DNA of 64,000 nucleotides, taken from the NCBI RefSeq assembly GCF_900143695.1, contig NZ_FRFE01000024.1, forward strand, positions 1-64,000. The letters are read 5' to 3'. Shown here piece by piece: positions 43,808 through 52,892 of this stretch. Both the position numbers and the translations under genes were made by a program. Source of the stretch: Desulfopila aestuarii DSM 18488 (GTDB lineage Bacteria > Desulfobacterota > Desulfobulbia > Desulfobulbales > Desulfocapsaceae). The notes beneath the pieces were generated by a model. It saw nothing but the letters and a program-made list of their open reading frames with translations. It was not told the origin of the DNA and did not search any database. Numbering within the stretch: position 1 is the stretch's first letter; each line of letters begins with the position of its first letter.

Positions 43808-44797
43808 TTACACCTTCACCTCGTCGTACAGCAGAGTAAATCGCTTGCGATAGGCTGAAGGTGAAAGACCGGTGTACTTTCTGAAAAGTCGACGAAACGA
43901 GGTGACATCCTCATATCCCACCGCTCTGGTGATGAAGTCGACAGTTTCTCTGGTCTTTGTAAGTGACTCTCTGGCCGCCTCAATGCGTATTCTTTGCAGG
44001 TATTCACTTGGGCTGTCGCCTGTGGCTTTTTTGAAACGTCTGGTGAAGGTTCTCTCGCCAAGGCCTGCCGTTCCGGCAAGCTGGGCAATTGTTACCGGCT
44101 GGGAAAAATGGGTTTCCAGCCATTGTTGTGCTTGCAAAATCTCCGCATCACCGTGCTGGGTATAAAAGCTGCAAGTGGCATAAGGGAGCTGCGCCTGCCT
44201 GGTGGTATCAATCAAAAATGTCCGAGAGATAGCGGTGGCCAGCTCAGGTGTGCCGAAGCGGCGTACCAGGTAGAGGCAAAGGTCAAGGTAGGAAGTGACG
44301 CCGCCTGAACTGATGATGTCACCTTCGTCGATCAGCATCTTTTCCGCCCTGAGGATAACCTTCGGGAACTGCTGTTTGAATTCATTTGCCAGGGCCCAGT
44401 GCGTCGTGGCCCTTCTATTGTCCAGAAGTCCCGTCTTGGCGATTAGAAAGGAACCTGCGCAGACACAGCAGATGCATGCACCTGAACTGTGCTGGCGAAT
44501 GAGCCAGCCGATGAGATGCTGATTGTGGAGGGTGGGTTGGAGATCACCATATGCTGCAGGGATAATGATGATATCGTAGGTCTTGTTATCGGCTATTGTG
44601 GCGGTGGATGCGATCTGCAAGCCGTTGAAGGAGGTCGTTCCGGCAATGCTTGGTTGGACTATGTTGACCTCACAAAATGGTTCGCTGTCGTTATGCATCT
44701 GTTGCCATTGCAGATTGCTTACCGAGAAGATGTCCTGCGGGCCGGTGATGCTGGAGGAAATGGCGTTCTGGATGGCAAGAAGTGCGATAGTGAGCAT
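43808..44797 (-). CDS. GlxA-family transcriptional regulator (DJ-1/PfpI-like plus AraC domain)
   Basis: 329 residues. N-terminal DJ-1/PfpI-like domain (about 1-190), with the nucleophile-elbow region CVCAGSFLIAKTGLLDNRRAT and THWALANEF. C-terminal AraC double helix-turn-helix (about 225-320; VTIAQLAGTAGLGERTFTRR, YEDVTSFRRLFRKYTGLSP). GlxA regulators usually activate nearby catabolic genes. It is divergent from the cysteine-hydrolase gene, a pairing common for this family, so that gene is the probable target. Confidence 0.9.
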   Translation of the reverse strand: MLTIALLAIQNAISSSITGPQDIFSVSNLQWQQMHNDSEPFCEVNIVQPSIAGTTSFNGLQIASTATIADNKTYDIIIIPAAYGDLQPTLHNQHLIGWLIRQHSSGACICCVCAGSFLIAKTGLLDNRRATTHWALANEFKQQFPKVILRAEKMLIDEGDIISSGGVTSYLDLCLYLVRRFGTPELATAISRTFLIDTTRQAQLPYATCSFYTQHGDAEILQAQQWLETHFSQPVTIAQLAGTAGLGERTFTRRFKKATGDSPSEYLQRIRIEAARESLTKTRETVDFITRAVGYEDVTSFRRLFRKYTGLSPSAYRKRFTLLYDEVKV

Positions 44798-45178
44798 AGG
44801 TCGTGAAAAATGATTGTTGAGAAAAGAGGATTGGCCAGATTTATCTCAGCATAATAGTATTTCATCGTATTGTCCAATTTGACCCCTATTATGTCTGATC
44901 AGACACTTTTGCTGCTGGCTATATCTATCTTACAATAGCAGCATGTCGAATACGGGTTTTGGGCCGGGGAAAACAAGGCGACCTGAATTTCAACGATGCA
45001 TTCTACGATTATCAACTGAGCCTTTTGCAAAAGTATCATTTTCCTTCAAGATCAAGGCGTGTGAAAAAATTTTATCACAGACATATACACAATATTTCGA
45101 GGATCAAATTTTGAACATAACGCAGAGATTGAGCGAAAAGGAACTTTTGCAAGTGGCTCAACTATCTTGGAGAATAAA
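44798..45178. other. divergent intergenic region containing a small inverted-repeat element
   Basis: 381 bases between the GlxA-type regulator and the cysteine hydrolase. The stretch 45017-45160 is bounded by inverted repeats (see separate entry) and nearly touches the hydrolase ribosome site. The left part, 44798-45016, shows no gene. Confidence 0.45.
45017..45160. repeat. MITE-like element with 18-base terminal inverted repeats
   Basis: TGAGCCTTTTGCAAAAGT (45017-45034) and the reverse complement of 45143-45160 agree at 16 of 18 positions, enclosing 144 bases. Similar ends with TTTTGCAAAAG occur at the tips of some insertion sequences, so this may be a non-autonomous derivative or solo remnant. 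It encodes nothing convincing. Its right end stops 18 bases before the hydrolase start codon. Confidence 0.5.
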
Positions 45179-45730
45179 ATGAATAACACCGCACTCATTA
45201 TCATCGATGTTCAGAACGATTATTTTCAGGGCGGCAGGATGGCGCTGCCAGGTGCCGAGGAGGCTGCTGCAAACATCCGGCAGGTGCTGGAATCATTTCG
45301 AGAGAATAAGCTACCGGTTATTCATATCCAGCACGTTTCACTGCGAGAAAACTCCACCTTTTTTCTGCCGGAAACAGAAGGTGTCAAGATTCACCAGCTG
45401 GTCGAGCCGGCAGCCGGGGAAAAGGTGATTGTCAAGCACTGGCCCAACAGCTTCCGGGAGACGGAATTCTTAGAATATCTGCAGCAAGAGGGTATTGAAC
45501 ATTTGGTCATCTCCGGAATGATGACCTTTATGTGTGTGGATGCAACCACGCGGGCAGCACTGGATCTGGGATTTGGTTGTACGCTACTCCATGACTGTAC
45601 TGCAGCGCCGCCTGCCGAATTTGCCGGGGTCAGTTGTAGTGCAGAGCAGGTGCGGGCGGCGGTGACCAGTGCCTTGGCCCTGTTGTGTGATCGGGTGCTG
45701 AGTAGTGAGGAAATGGTGGCGTTGCTGTAA
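45179..45730 (+). CDS. isochorismatase-family cysteine hydrolase
   Basis: 183 residues, full length. The catalytic triad is visible: D10 (IIIDVQNDYF), K86 (VKHWPNSF) and C119 (GMMTFMCVDATTRAA). The family includes isochorismatases, nicotinamidases and amide hydrolases such as N-carbamoylsarcosine amidase; the exact substrate is not clear. ATG 45179 is preferred, with GGAG 7-10 bases upstream, over the TTG at 45167. The divergent GlxA-type regulator probably controls it. It converges with the hybrid kinase next door. Confidence 0.88.
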   Translation: MNNTALIIIDVQNDYFQGGRMALPGAEEAAANIRQVLESFRENKLPVIHIQHVSLRENSTFFLPETEGVKIHQLVEPAAGEKVIVKHWPNSFRETEFLEYLQQEGIEHLVISGMMTFMCVDATTRAALDLGFGCTLLHDCTAAPPAEFAGVSCSAEQVRAAVTSALALLCDRVLSSEEMVALL

Positions 45731-45749
45731 GCCGGTCTGAAGTTGCGAG

Positions 45750-48362
45750 TTATGCGCTATCTTGCAGGAAGTGCAGAATCTCTTTCCGTACTTTCTGAAA
45801 TTCGTTTTTCAGGTCGGTAAGAAGCGCATCGAGCATGTCGGCGTTGTTGTCTCTACATTCTGCTTCGATCGTTTTGGTAATGGCATGAAACCTGTTCACT
45901 GAGAGATTTGACGCCGCTCCCGCAATTTTGTGGGCTTGATCGGAGGCCTGTTGCAGGCTGCGGCTGTTGATAAGATTTTCCAGAATCTTGAGCTGCTCTG
46001 GGGCATCGTCGAGGAACATGTTCATAATCTGGCGGGCAAGCTCATTATCCCCCATGAGCCGGTGCAGCATTGCTGCAGAGTCAAATTGTAGCAGCTCTTC
46101 AGGAGCTGTGTTGTTCGCCAGGGCTGTAACAGCTGCGGGCTGGGAGACCGGTTCAAGACTACCTTGCGGCAGCCACATGTCGAGCTTAAGTAGAAGCTCC
46201 TGCGGTTTTATCGGCTTGGTCAGATAGTCGTTCATTCCCGCCTGTAAACACCGTTCCCTGTCACCGGCAATAGCGTGGGCGGTCAGGGCAATAATAGGAA
46301 TGGTGCTGGAATTGTGGGTAAAGGTACTGGTCCTGATCTTTCCGGTTACTGTCAATCCATCCATCTTCGGCATCGATACATCCATAAGGATGAGATGGTA
46401 TTTCTTTTGTTCGAGGGCTTTGAGGACATCAAGGCCGTTATCGACGGTGTCGACCTGTTCGATGCCCGATTTCGCCAGAATACCGACCAACACCTCCCTG
46501 TTGATGGGGTTGTCTTCCGCCAGTAATATTTTCACCTCGCGAAGGGATTGGGTCATAGCGGTCGTGTCGCTGGAGAAAATGGGCTCGGCAGAACGTTGCT
46601 CGTCACTGCAGCACAAACGAAGCTCACCAAATTGAATGGGCTTTTTCAGGATGACGGCCTGATCTGTGACTGTTTTGGCAATCTCCGGCAACAGTTCACC
46701 TGCTTCAGCCAGCAGGATTAACCGGTGTTGGCCGGCAGCAACTGACTTCCAAAACTGTTGTAATCTCTCTTCTCCTGCAGGTAACAGACATGCCTGATCA
46801 ATGAAGAGAAAGTCACCGGGTTGCATAGCAGCGGGCTGTTTGGTCATCTCCTGCATGAGCATTTCGGGTGTCGAGGTGCAATGTACTGTCGCTCCCCAAT
46901 AGGAGATCTGGCAATTCAGCATTTCAGTCAGCATCTCATTTGCAGCAGCGATCATGACCGATTTTCCATGCAGGTCCGGGGAAGGGTGCTGTTCTCCTGC
47001 TGGTGCACATTTTTCCAGACGGGCTGTGAACCAGAACTCAGAGCCGTGACCGGCGGTACTGCTGACCCCTATTTCTCCGCCCATCCGTTCACATAGCTGT
47101 TTGGAGATGTTGAGCCCGAGTCCGGTGCCGCAGTATTCACGAGTGGTGGGGGTGTCTATCTGGCTAAAGCTGTGAAAGAGTTTTGGCTGATCTTCATCGG
47201 CGATTCCGATCCCTGTGTCCTTTACGGAAAAGAGCAGCAAAATGTGTGATGGGCTTTCCTCCCTGGTACTGACCTTGACCGTCACATGACCTTCGGGGGT
47301 AAACTTTAAGGCGTTACTGGTCAAGTTGATAAGAATCTGCTGTAACCGATCAGCGTCGCCGCCTACATGTGACGGAATTTCCGGATCAGCCCAGACAATA
47401 AGCTCTACATCGCTATTATAAATCTTCTGGGTGGCGATAGCGGAAAATCTGTCCAGCATCTCGCGCAGGTCAAATGGTTTGATGTTTAATTCGAATTTCC
47501 CGGCCTCAATTTTGGAGACGTCAAGGATATCGTTAATAATGGTGAGCAGGAACTCACCGCTTGTGCGCAGGGTGGTGGCGTAATGGATCTGGTGTTCATC
47601 GAGTTTTGTGTCCAATAGCATTGAGGTCATGCCAATAACGCCGTTAAGTGGCGTCCTGATCTCGTGGCTCATATTGGCGAGAAATTCACTTTTCGCCCTA
47701 TTGGCTGATTGTACTTCAGCGATAAGGCGCTCACGCTCTTTCTCTATTCGTTTCCGCTCCACAATTTCGTCGTTTAATGCTTCGTTCTGGGCTTCAAGCT
47801 TGGTGCTGTAGGAATGACGCAGGTATTCCAGCCAGAAAGTGACCCCGGTAACTGTGACATAAGAGGCAAAAAAACGTATCTTGAATGCGATATGATATGG
47901 ATAGATTTCCAAGAAACCACGTGGGATAAAAAAGAGGAAGAACGTGAGAATAATGGTGATGGTGCTCCAGATCAGGCCTTCGTTTTTGCCGAAAAGAAAA
48001 AAGGTGATGAAGGGGAAGGTATACAACCATAAAATTTTTGACCCGCTTTCACCACCATAGATAAGTAGATACAAAAGCAGCGAAGCATAGAGTACGGCGT
48101 TGAAACGATAGACGATGATTCCTTTCTCGCTGTATTTGATCAGCAGCCAGCCTATGGAGAGACAGGTGGCGGAAAGTGCCGCAAATGCGGAAACCCAGAT
48201 GTCACCGTTACGAAAATTTGTGATCCCGAAAACGAGCATCAACGGGATGCCGAACAGCAGAAACAGAGAAAAATGCTGAAAACGTGTTCTTTCCTCCTTG
48301 GAAAGTCCGGTTGTGCTGGTCGCGATAACAAAGAGTGTGTGCAGGTTTTTGGCCAGGTTCAT
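45750..48362 (-). CDS. membrane hybrid histidine kinase with pseudo-receiver, receiver and HPt
   Basis: 870 residues from the ATG at 48362; an upstream in-frame ATG at 48476 adds an unconvincing 38 residues. Six membrane helices (about 20-185) form the sensor, followed by a coiled coil, HisKA ([18 protein letters not shown]), HATPase (GTGLGLNI), a degenerate receiver ([15 protein letters not shown] lacks the acidic pair), a normal receiver ([23 protein letters not shown]) and a C-terminal HPt ([10 protein letters not shown]). The multistep relay can end in its HPt, but the output regulator is not adjacent. The membrane sensor has no recognised family. Confidence 0.88.
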   Translation of the reverse strand: MNLAKNLHTLFVIATSTTGLSKEERTRFQHFSLFLLFGIPLMLVFGITNFRNGDIWVSAFAALSATCLSIGWLLIKYSEKGIIVYRFNAVLYASLLLYLLIYGGESGSKILWLYTFPFITFFLFGKNEGLIWSTITIILTFFLFFIPRGFLEIYPYHIAFKIRFFASYVTVTGVTFWLEYLRHSYSTKLEAQNEALNDEIVERKRIEKERERLIAEVQSANRAKSEFLANMSHEIRTPLNGVIGMTSMLLDTKLDEHQIHYATTLRTSGEFLLTIINDILDVSKIEAGKFELNIKPFDLREMLDRFSAIATQKIYNSDVELIVWADPEIPSHVGGDADRLQQILINLTSNALKFTPEGHVTVKVSTREESPSHILLLFSVKDTGIGIADEDQPKLFHSFSQIDTPTTREYCGTGLGLNISKQLCERMGGEIGVSSTAGHGSEFWFTARLEKCAPAGEQHPSPDLHGKSVMIAAANEMLTEMLNCQISYWGATVHCTSTPEMLMQEMTKQPAAMQPGDFLFIDQACLLPAGEERLQQFWKSVAAGQHRLILLAEAGELLPEIAKTVTDQAVILKKPIQFGELRLCCSDEQRSAEPIFSSDTTAMTQSLREVKILLAEDNPINREVLVGILAKSGIEQVDTVDNGLDVLKALEQKKYHLILMDVSMPKMDGLTVTGKIRTSTFTHNSSTIPIIALTAHAIAGDRERCLQAGMNDYLTKPIKPQELLLKLDMWLPQGSLEPVSQPAAVTALANNTAPEELLQFDSAAMLHRLMGDNELARQIMNMFLDDAPEQLKILENLINSRSLQQASDQAHKIAGAASNLSVNRFHAITKTIEAECRDNNADMLDALLTDLKNEFQKVRKEILHFLQDSA

Positions 48363-48711
48363 GCTTTCGGCTGTGAATGACAGATGGGTAAAAGTGATGT
48401 TAGAAACAACACGAGTGTTTGTTTTTGAGTAAAGATTACAAAGGGTATTCGATACATTTGGTTTGAATGAAAACAAGATTACATTAACTACTACGGGTTC
48501 GGTAAACCGGTAGGATCAGTATAGCATGCATCTGTTGGAAAATGTTATAGCCGCCGATTTATTCTTGCCATAAACACCATTTTTTTATGTGTATCTTATG
48601 AAAACTGTCAGCACAGTTGTAATAATGAATTGCTAGATGGTAGGGTTCAGATGATCTCTAAAAAGATTATTGTTGAGGAATCTGACAATCTTTCACTTTA
48701 GGAGGAGCATC
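48363..48711. other. divergent intergenic region
   Basis: About 350 bases between the membrane hybrid kinase and the oxidoreductase gene. No gene supported. AGGAGGAG lies 6-12 bases before the oxidoreductase ATG. Confidence 0.4.
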
Positions 48712-49701
48712 ATGCCGCAATCATTCTCGGCGATTGAAATAACCAAAGATGAAGAGGGGCAGCACGCAAAGCTGACCACATTGACCGAAGACGATCTTAT
48801 GGCTGGCGATGTCACGGTGGGTGTTGAATATTCGGCGCTCAATTATAAGGATGGCCTTGCTATGACCGGGAAAGCACCGGTGGTAAGGCGCTTCCCGCTT
48901 GTCCCCGGTATCGATTTTGCCGGTACTGTTACATCATCAGAGCATCCCGCCTTTCAGGCTGGCGACAAGGTGGTACTGAACGGTTTTGGGGTGGGCGAAG
49001 TGCATAGTGGCGGCTTCAGCCAGATGGCGCGGGTGAAAGGCGACTGGCTGGTAAAGCTTCCCGAGGGGCTTACTACCCGGCAGGCCATGGCTGTCGGTAC
49101 GGCAGGCTATACTTCGATGCTCTGCGTGATGGCACTTGAGCAGCATGGTGTAACGCCTGCGAGTGGCGATATCCTTGTGACCGGTGCGGCAGGTGGCGTT
49201 GGTAGTGTGGCGGTTCTGCTCCTGGCAAAGCTTGGGTATCGGGTGGTGGCGGTGACGGGCCGAATGGCTGAGGCAGAATATTTGAAAAGCCTCGGGGCGG
49301 CAGAGGTGATCGAACGGCAGCCGTTTGGTGATAAGCCAAAGCCGCTGGCCAAGGAGTTATGGGCCGGGGCGGTGGATGTGGCCGGTGGCAATACCCTTGC
49401 CAATGTGCTCAGCCAGATCCGCTATGGCGGTGCGGTGGCGGCTTGCGGTCTGGCTGAATCGATGAATTTGCCGACTTCTGTGGCTCCCTTTATCTTACGT
49501 GGTGTGACCCTTTACGGTATTGACTCAGTTATGGCGCCAATTGCCCGAAGGGAACAGGCCTGGCAACGTATTGTCCGTGATCTCGATTTGGCCAAGCTCG
49601 AATCACTCGTGAGTGAGATTAGTCTGCAAGAGGTACCGGCTGCGGCTGAGGCGATTCTGGCCGGTAAAATTCGGGGCCGGACCATAGTCAAACCAGGGTG
49701 A
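48712..49701 (+). CDS. MDR-family oxidoreductase, YhdH/AcuI (acryloyl-CoA reductase) type
   Basis: 329 residues. GroES-like N-domain (about 1-125, with VEYSALNYKDGLAMTGK and FPLVPGIDFAGTV) and a Rossmann domain with the NADPH-binding ILVTGAAGGVGSVAV at about 150. No zinc-binding residues are evident, as expected for this branch. YhdH/AcuI enzymes reduce acryloyl-CoA to propionyl-CoA with NADPH and protect against the reactive acryloyl-CoA. The assignment rests on overall motif pattern; the substrate is not proven. Strong ribosome site. Followed by a perfect bidirectional terminator. Confidence 0.85.
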   Translation: MPQSFSAIEITKDEEGQHAKLTTLTEDDLMAGDVTVGVEYSALNYKDGLAMTGKAPVVRRFPLVPGIDFAGTVTSSEHPAFQAGDKVVLNGFGVGEVHSGGFSQMARVKGDWLVKLPEGLTTRQAMAVGTAGYTSMLCVMALEQHGVTPASGDILVTGAAGGVGSVAVLLLAKLGYRVVAVTGRMAEAEYLKSLGAAEVIERQPFGDKPKPLAKELWAGAVDVAGGNTLANVLSQIRYGGAVAACGLAESMNLPTSVAPFILRGVTLYGIDSVMAPIARREQAWQRIVRDLDLAKLESLVSEISLQEVPAAAEAILAGKIRGRTIVKPG

Positions 49702-49714
49702 TACTGACTATTTG

Positions 49715-49749
49715 GGCTGGCTGTTACCCTGTTACGGTAACAGCCAGCC
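49715..49749. terminator. bidirectional terminator between convergent genes
   Basis: A perfect 14-bp stem GGCTGGCTGTTACC (49715-49728) pairs with 49736-49749, loop 7 bases. The right arm encodes the last residues of the DUF554 protein, so the terminator partly lies within that gene. Confidence 0.75.
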
Positions 49750-50430
49750 TCGCAGGATAAACCAGACCAGCGGCAGGAATATTCCCGGAATGAGGTTGCC
49801 GACCCGGATGGTAGTGATTTTCAGCATATTGAAGCCGATGGCCATTATGAGCAGCCCCCCCACCGAGGTCATCTGGCTGATGGTCTCCGGCACCAGGAAA
49901 TTTTTCATGAAAACGGCGGTCATGGTGATAAGCCCCTGGTAAAGAAAGACCGCGGCCCCGGAAAACATGACGCCAAGCCCCATCGCCGAGGCGAAGATGA
50001 CGGAGGTCACGCCGTCCAGCACCGACTTGGCGAAAAGGGTCTGATGATTGCCGGTGAGCCCACTTTCAAGCGAACCGACAATAGCCATGGACCCGACACA
50101 GAAAACCAGGCTGGCGGTGACGAATCCTCTGGCGAAGGAACTCGTGTCGCTAGATTTTGCTGCCACCTTCTTCTCGAGGTATTTCCCCAGCGCTTCCAGA
50201 CGCGCCTCGATCCTGGCTGCTTCACCAAGTAGGGCCCCCAGGATCACCGAGAAGATTACCACCATCAGATCACCCGAAACCAAGGCGCTTTTGATGCCGA
50301 TCAGGATCACGGAGAGGCCCACGCCGTTCATGATGATGTCCCGATAGTTGTCGGCGATTCCTTTACTGAAGAAGAGGCCTACCAGACTGCCGGCAATAAT
50401 AGCCAGGGCATTGACGAGAGTTCCAAGCAT
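49732..50430 (-). CDS. DUF554 membrane protein (YdfK/YqgA-like)
   Basis: 232 residues, about six or seven membrane helices. The family opening MLGTLVNALAIIAGSLVGLFF, the segment FVTASLVFCVGSMAIVGSLE and the DGVTSVIFASAMGLGV motif are all present. Function unknown; some members are called putative transporters. The gene stands alone between the convergent oxidoreductase and the pyruvate kinase gene 107 bases upstream on the same strand. Confidence 0.9.
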   Translation of the reverse strand: MLGTLVNALAIIAGSLVGLFFSKGIADNYRDIIMNGVGLSVILIGIKSALVSGDLMVVIFSVILGALLGEAARIEARLEALGKYLEKKVAAKSSDTSSFARGFVTASLVFCVGSMAIVGSLESGLTGNHQTLFAKSVLDGVTSVIFASAMGLGVMFSGAAVFLYQGLITMTAVFMKNFLVPETISQMTSVGGLLIMAIGFNMLKITTIRVGNLIPGIFLPLVWFILRGWLLP

Positions 50431-50537
50431 AATAATTTATTCCCGCATTGCGGGTCCCTGGCTGTAAAAGAAGTTGTCAGGCCGTATTGAATGCCAGAAA
50501 AAAAAAGATATTGGCAAAAGAACCTGGCGAAATCCAC

Positions 50538-51980
50538 CTATGCGAAATGCGGGTTTGGGGCGATATAGACGCATTTCTCCTTGAGGTTCCCGGCTGTGCT
50601 GACCTCGATATAGGAGGCGCCGTGCTTGGCACCAAAGCTGCCAGCCAAAACGATGATCAGATCATCATCATTGAACTGCTTGTCGCCGATCAGGCGGCAG
50701 ATGGAGTTTTTCAATGGTTCCGTGGAGTGCTCATCCAAAAGAGCATAATCGGCATAAACCCCATAGGACAATGAGAGCTGCCGCATGACCCGTTCGTCAT
50801 AGATCTGGGCATAGATGGGGTTGCCGCCGCGATAGGCTGCCAACGCCCGGATCGATTTTCCTGTCACTGAATCGGCAACAATGGCTTTCGTATTGAGTCT
50901 CAGCGCCGCTTTGACCGCGGCCTTGGCCAGATAAGCGGTGATCTTGTGCTGATCGCCGTAGGGCACATCCACATAATTACCGTTTTTCCCTTCAACCTCT
51001 TTGATGACCTTGGTCATGATCCTGACCGCCAGTTCCGGATATTTGCCATTGGCGGTCTCACCGGAGAGCATCAAAGCGTCGGCATGGTCGAGGCAGGCGT
51101 TTGCCACGTCTGAAACTTCTGCCCTGGTGGGACGGGGGGAATCGATCATCGAGTGGAGCATCTGGGTGGCCACGATGACCGGTCTCCGTTTTTCAATGCA
51201 CTTGCGGGTAAGCTTTTTCTGGATGAGCGGGATCTGCTCGGTGGGGATCTCCACCGCTAAATCGCCGCGGGCGATCATGACCCCATAGGCGTGATCGAGA
51301 ATCTCATCGATATTGGTGACGCCTTCATGGTTTTCGATTTTGGCGATAATCTTGATTGGCGAATTCTTTTCGTCAAGGATCTGTTGAACGGCCAGCACAT
51401 CTTCCTTGTTGCGGACAAATGAGTGGGCGATAAAATCCAGATCATTGTCGGCGGCAAAGCGGATGAATCCCTTGTCTTTTTCGCTGAGTGCCGGCAATGT
51501 GACGTGAACAGCTGGAATGTTGATCGATTTTCTGGCCTTGATGACGCCGTCATTTTCTACCGAGCAGAACAGGTACTCATCATCTTTGCCGGTGACTGCC
51601 AGGGCGATGTCGCCGTCGTCGATGAGAATAGAGCTTCCCTCGGGGACGTCTCTCACAAACTCCTTGTGGGATACGCAGATGATATCGTCATGGGAAAGCT
51701 CACCCGGCGCACCTTTGATTTTGATGATATCCCCAAACTTTACTGTCAGCTGTTCCACGGCATCGCAGGTTCTGATCTCCGGACCTTTGGTATCCAATAA
51801 AATTCCGATCTTGTTGGACACTTTGCGAGTATTGTTGATGACTTCAAGGGCATCGTCATGGCTCATGTGAGCAGTATTGAGACGGACAACATCCATTCCG
51901 GCCTCGTGGAGCCGCCTGATAAATGCTTCAGAACAGTTCAGACTGGAGATGGTAGCAACGATTTTGGTATTTTTGGGCAT
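50538..51980 (-). CDS. pyk: pyruvate kinase
   Basis: 480 residues. N-terminal barrel with KIVATISSLNCS, the substrate segment VRLNTAHMSHDD, the Lys of IIAKIENHEGV, the Mg-binding GVMIARGDLAVE and the ATP-site MLSGETANG. C-terminal regulatory domain about 350-480. It makes pyruvate and ATP from phosphoenolpyruvate in glycolysis. The canonical N-F-S-H motif is N-T-A-H here, a variant I associate with this branch of bacterial enzymes. ATG 51980 is chosen over the GTG 21 bases upstream because AAGGAAGG precedes it. Confidence 0.93.
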   Translation of the reverse strand: MPKNTKIVATISSLNCSEAFIRRLHEAGMDVVRLNTAHMSHDDALEVINNTRKVSNKIGILLDTKGPEIRTCDAVEQLTVKFGDIIKIKGAPGELSHDDIICVSHKEFVRDVPEGSSILIDDGDIALAVTGKDDEYLFCSVENDGVIKARKSINIPAVHVTLPALSEKDKGFIRFAADNDLDFIAHSFVRNKEDVLAVQQILDEKNSPIKIIAKIENHEGVTNIDEILDHAYGVMIARGDLAVEIPTEQIPLIQKKLTRKCIEKRRPVIVATQMLHSMIDSPRPTRAEVSDVANACLDHADALMLSGETANGKYPELAVRIMTKVIKEVEGKNGNYVDVPYGDQHKITAYLAKAAVKAALRLNTKAIVADSVTGKSIRALAAYRGGNPIYAQIYDERVMRQLSLSYGVYADYALLDEHSTEPLKNSICRLIGDKQFNDDDLIIVLAGSFGAKHGASYIEVSTAGNLKEKCVYIAPNPHFA

Positions 51981-52352
51981 GGGTAAACCTTCCTTGGGCA
52001 CTTGATGGCTATGGTTTGAATGGTGGGTCTCTGCCGGAAACGTTGTTACAGAGGTAGATGAGATGGATAAAATCCGGCTAGAATACGTCGCTTTGCTGTT
52101 TCGGGCAACAAAAAGTGCTTTTGCAAGTACGAGCTGTTCTCCTCACATCAATCCCGTGGGACCATTTTGTTCGACATGCTTGGGGATCACTCTCAATACG
52201 AAATACAATTTGCCTTGAAAAAACAGTGTGAGTACGGATTGTTGACTGGTTTTGTAAACGTTTACAGAGCCGTCTGCCGAGGGAAATGTATCAATCTTTG
52301 CGAAGAGCTCTATCAGTATTAATGTCCATGATACATCTTCTGTCGATCTCTG
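51981..52352. other. non-coding stretch upstream of pyruvate kinase
   Basis: 372 bases between the NUDIX gene and the pyruvate kinase gene, both on the minus strand. It should hold the pyruvate kinase promoter. No gene or clear hairpin seen. Confidence 0.4.
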
Positions 52353-52877
52353 TCATTTTTGTCCGATTCGTGCCAGGATTTCAATGCCATCCGGGGTAAA
52401 TGGCTCGTTTTCCTTGCGGTGTATCACCTCTTCCATGGAGACGAATTCGCCGTATTCCACTTCTTCTGGTTGCAGAACGAAGGGCCCTTCATGGCAACAG
52501 CGGTAGGCTGCACCCCAAACCTTGTTTTCACCAGCTTCGTAGTAGTGGTGAAAAAGAAAATCCAGCTGGGTATCAGTTATCCCCAACTCCTCGGCAAGCT
52601 CGCGCCGGGCTGATTCGATGTCCGACTCGCCCGCAAGCATTACTCCCCCAGCTGCCACATCCCAGTATCCCGGGTAAATATCCTTGGTCGTGGTCCGCTT
52701 CTGGATAAAGATCTCGTTCCTGGAATTGTATACCAGTATATACGAAGCGCGGTGGATAAGTCCATGTGCCCGCATGATCCGGCGTGATTCCACACCGACG
52801 GGGCGGTTGTCCCGGTCGACGATCTGGACAAGTTCTTCTGCTGGTGAATGGATGGAGTTGCTTGTCTGTACAACCAT
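52353..52877 (-). CDS. NUDIX hydrolase (YfcD-like)
   Basis: 174 residues. The Nudix box is complete: GGVMLAGESDIESARRELAE continuing ELGI, with the REL-x-EE metal-binding core. The N-terminal VQIVDRDNRPVGVESRRIMR and HRASYILVYN segments resemble the YfcD/isopentenyl-diphosphate-isomerase-like subgroup. It probably hydrolyses a nucleoside- or other diphosphate; the substrate is unknown. It lies 15 bases behind the membrane protein gene and is the last gene of a three-gene minus-strand unit. Confidence 0.88.
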   Translation of the reverse strand: MVVQTSNSIHSPAEELVQIVDRDNRPVGVESRRIMRAHGLIHRASYILVYNSRNEIFIQKRTTTKDIYPGYWDVAAGGVMLAGESDIESARRELAEELGITDTQLDFLFHHYYEAGENKVWGAAYRCCHEGPFVLQPEEVEYGEFVSMEEVIHRKENEPFTPDGIEILARIGQK

Positions 52878-52892
52878 GGTCACTGCGTGTGT

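Noticed and set aside
44943-45182. Small gene of 79 codons before the cysteine hydrolase
   Set aside because: It spans the inverted-repeat element and the ribosome site of the hydrolase, and its composition looks random.
48363-48476. N-terminal extension of the membrane hybrid kinase
   Set aside because: The extra 38 residues look unlike a sensor or signal; the ATG at 48362 gives a sensible start before the first helix.
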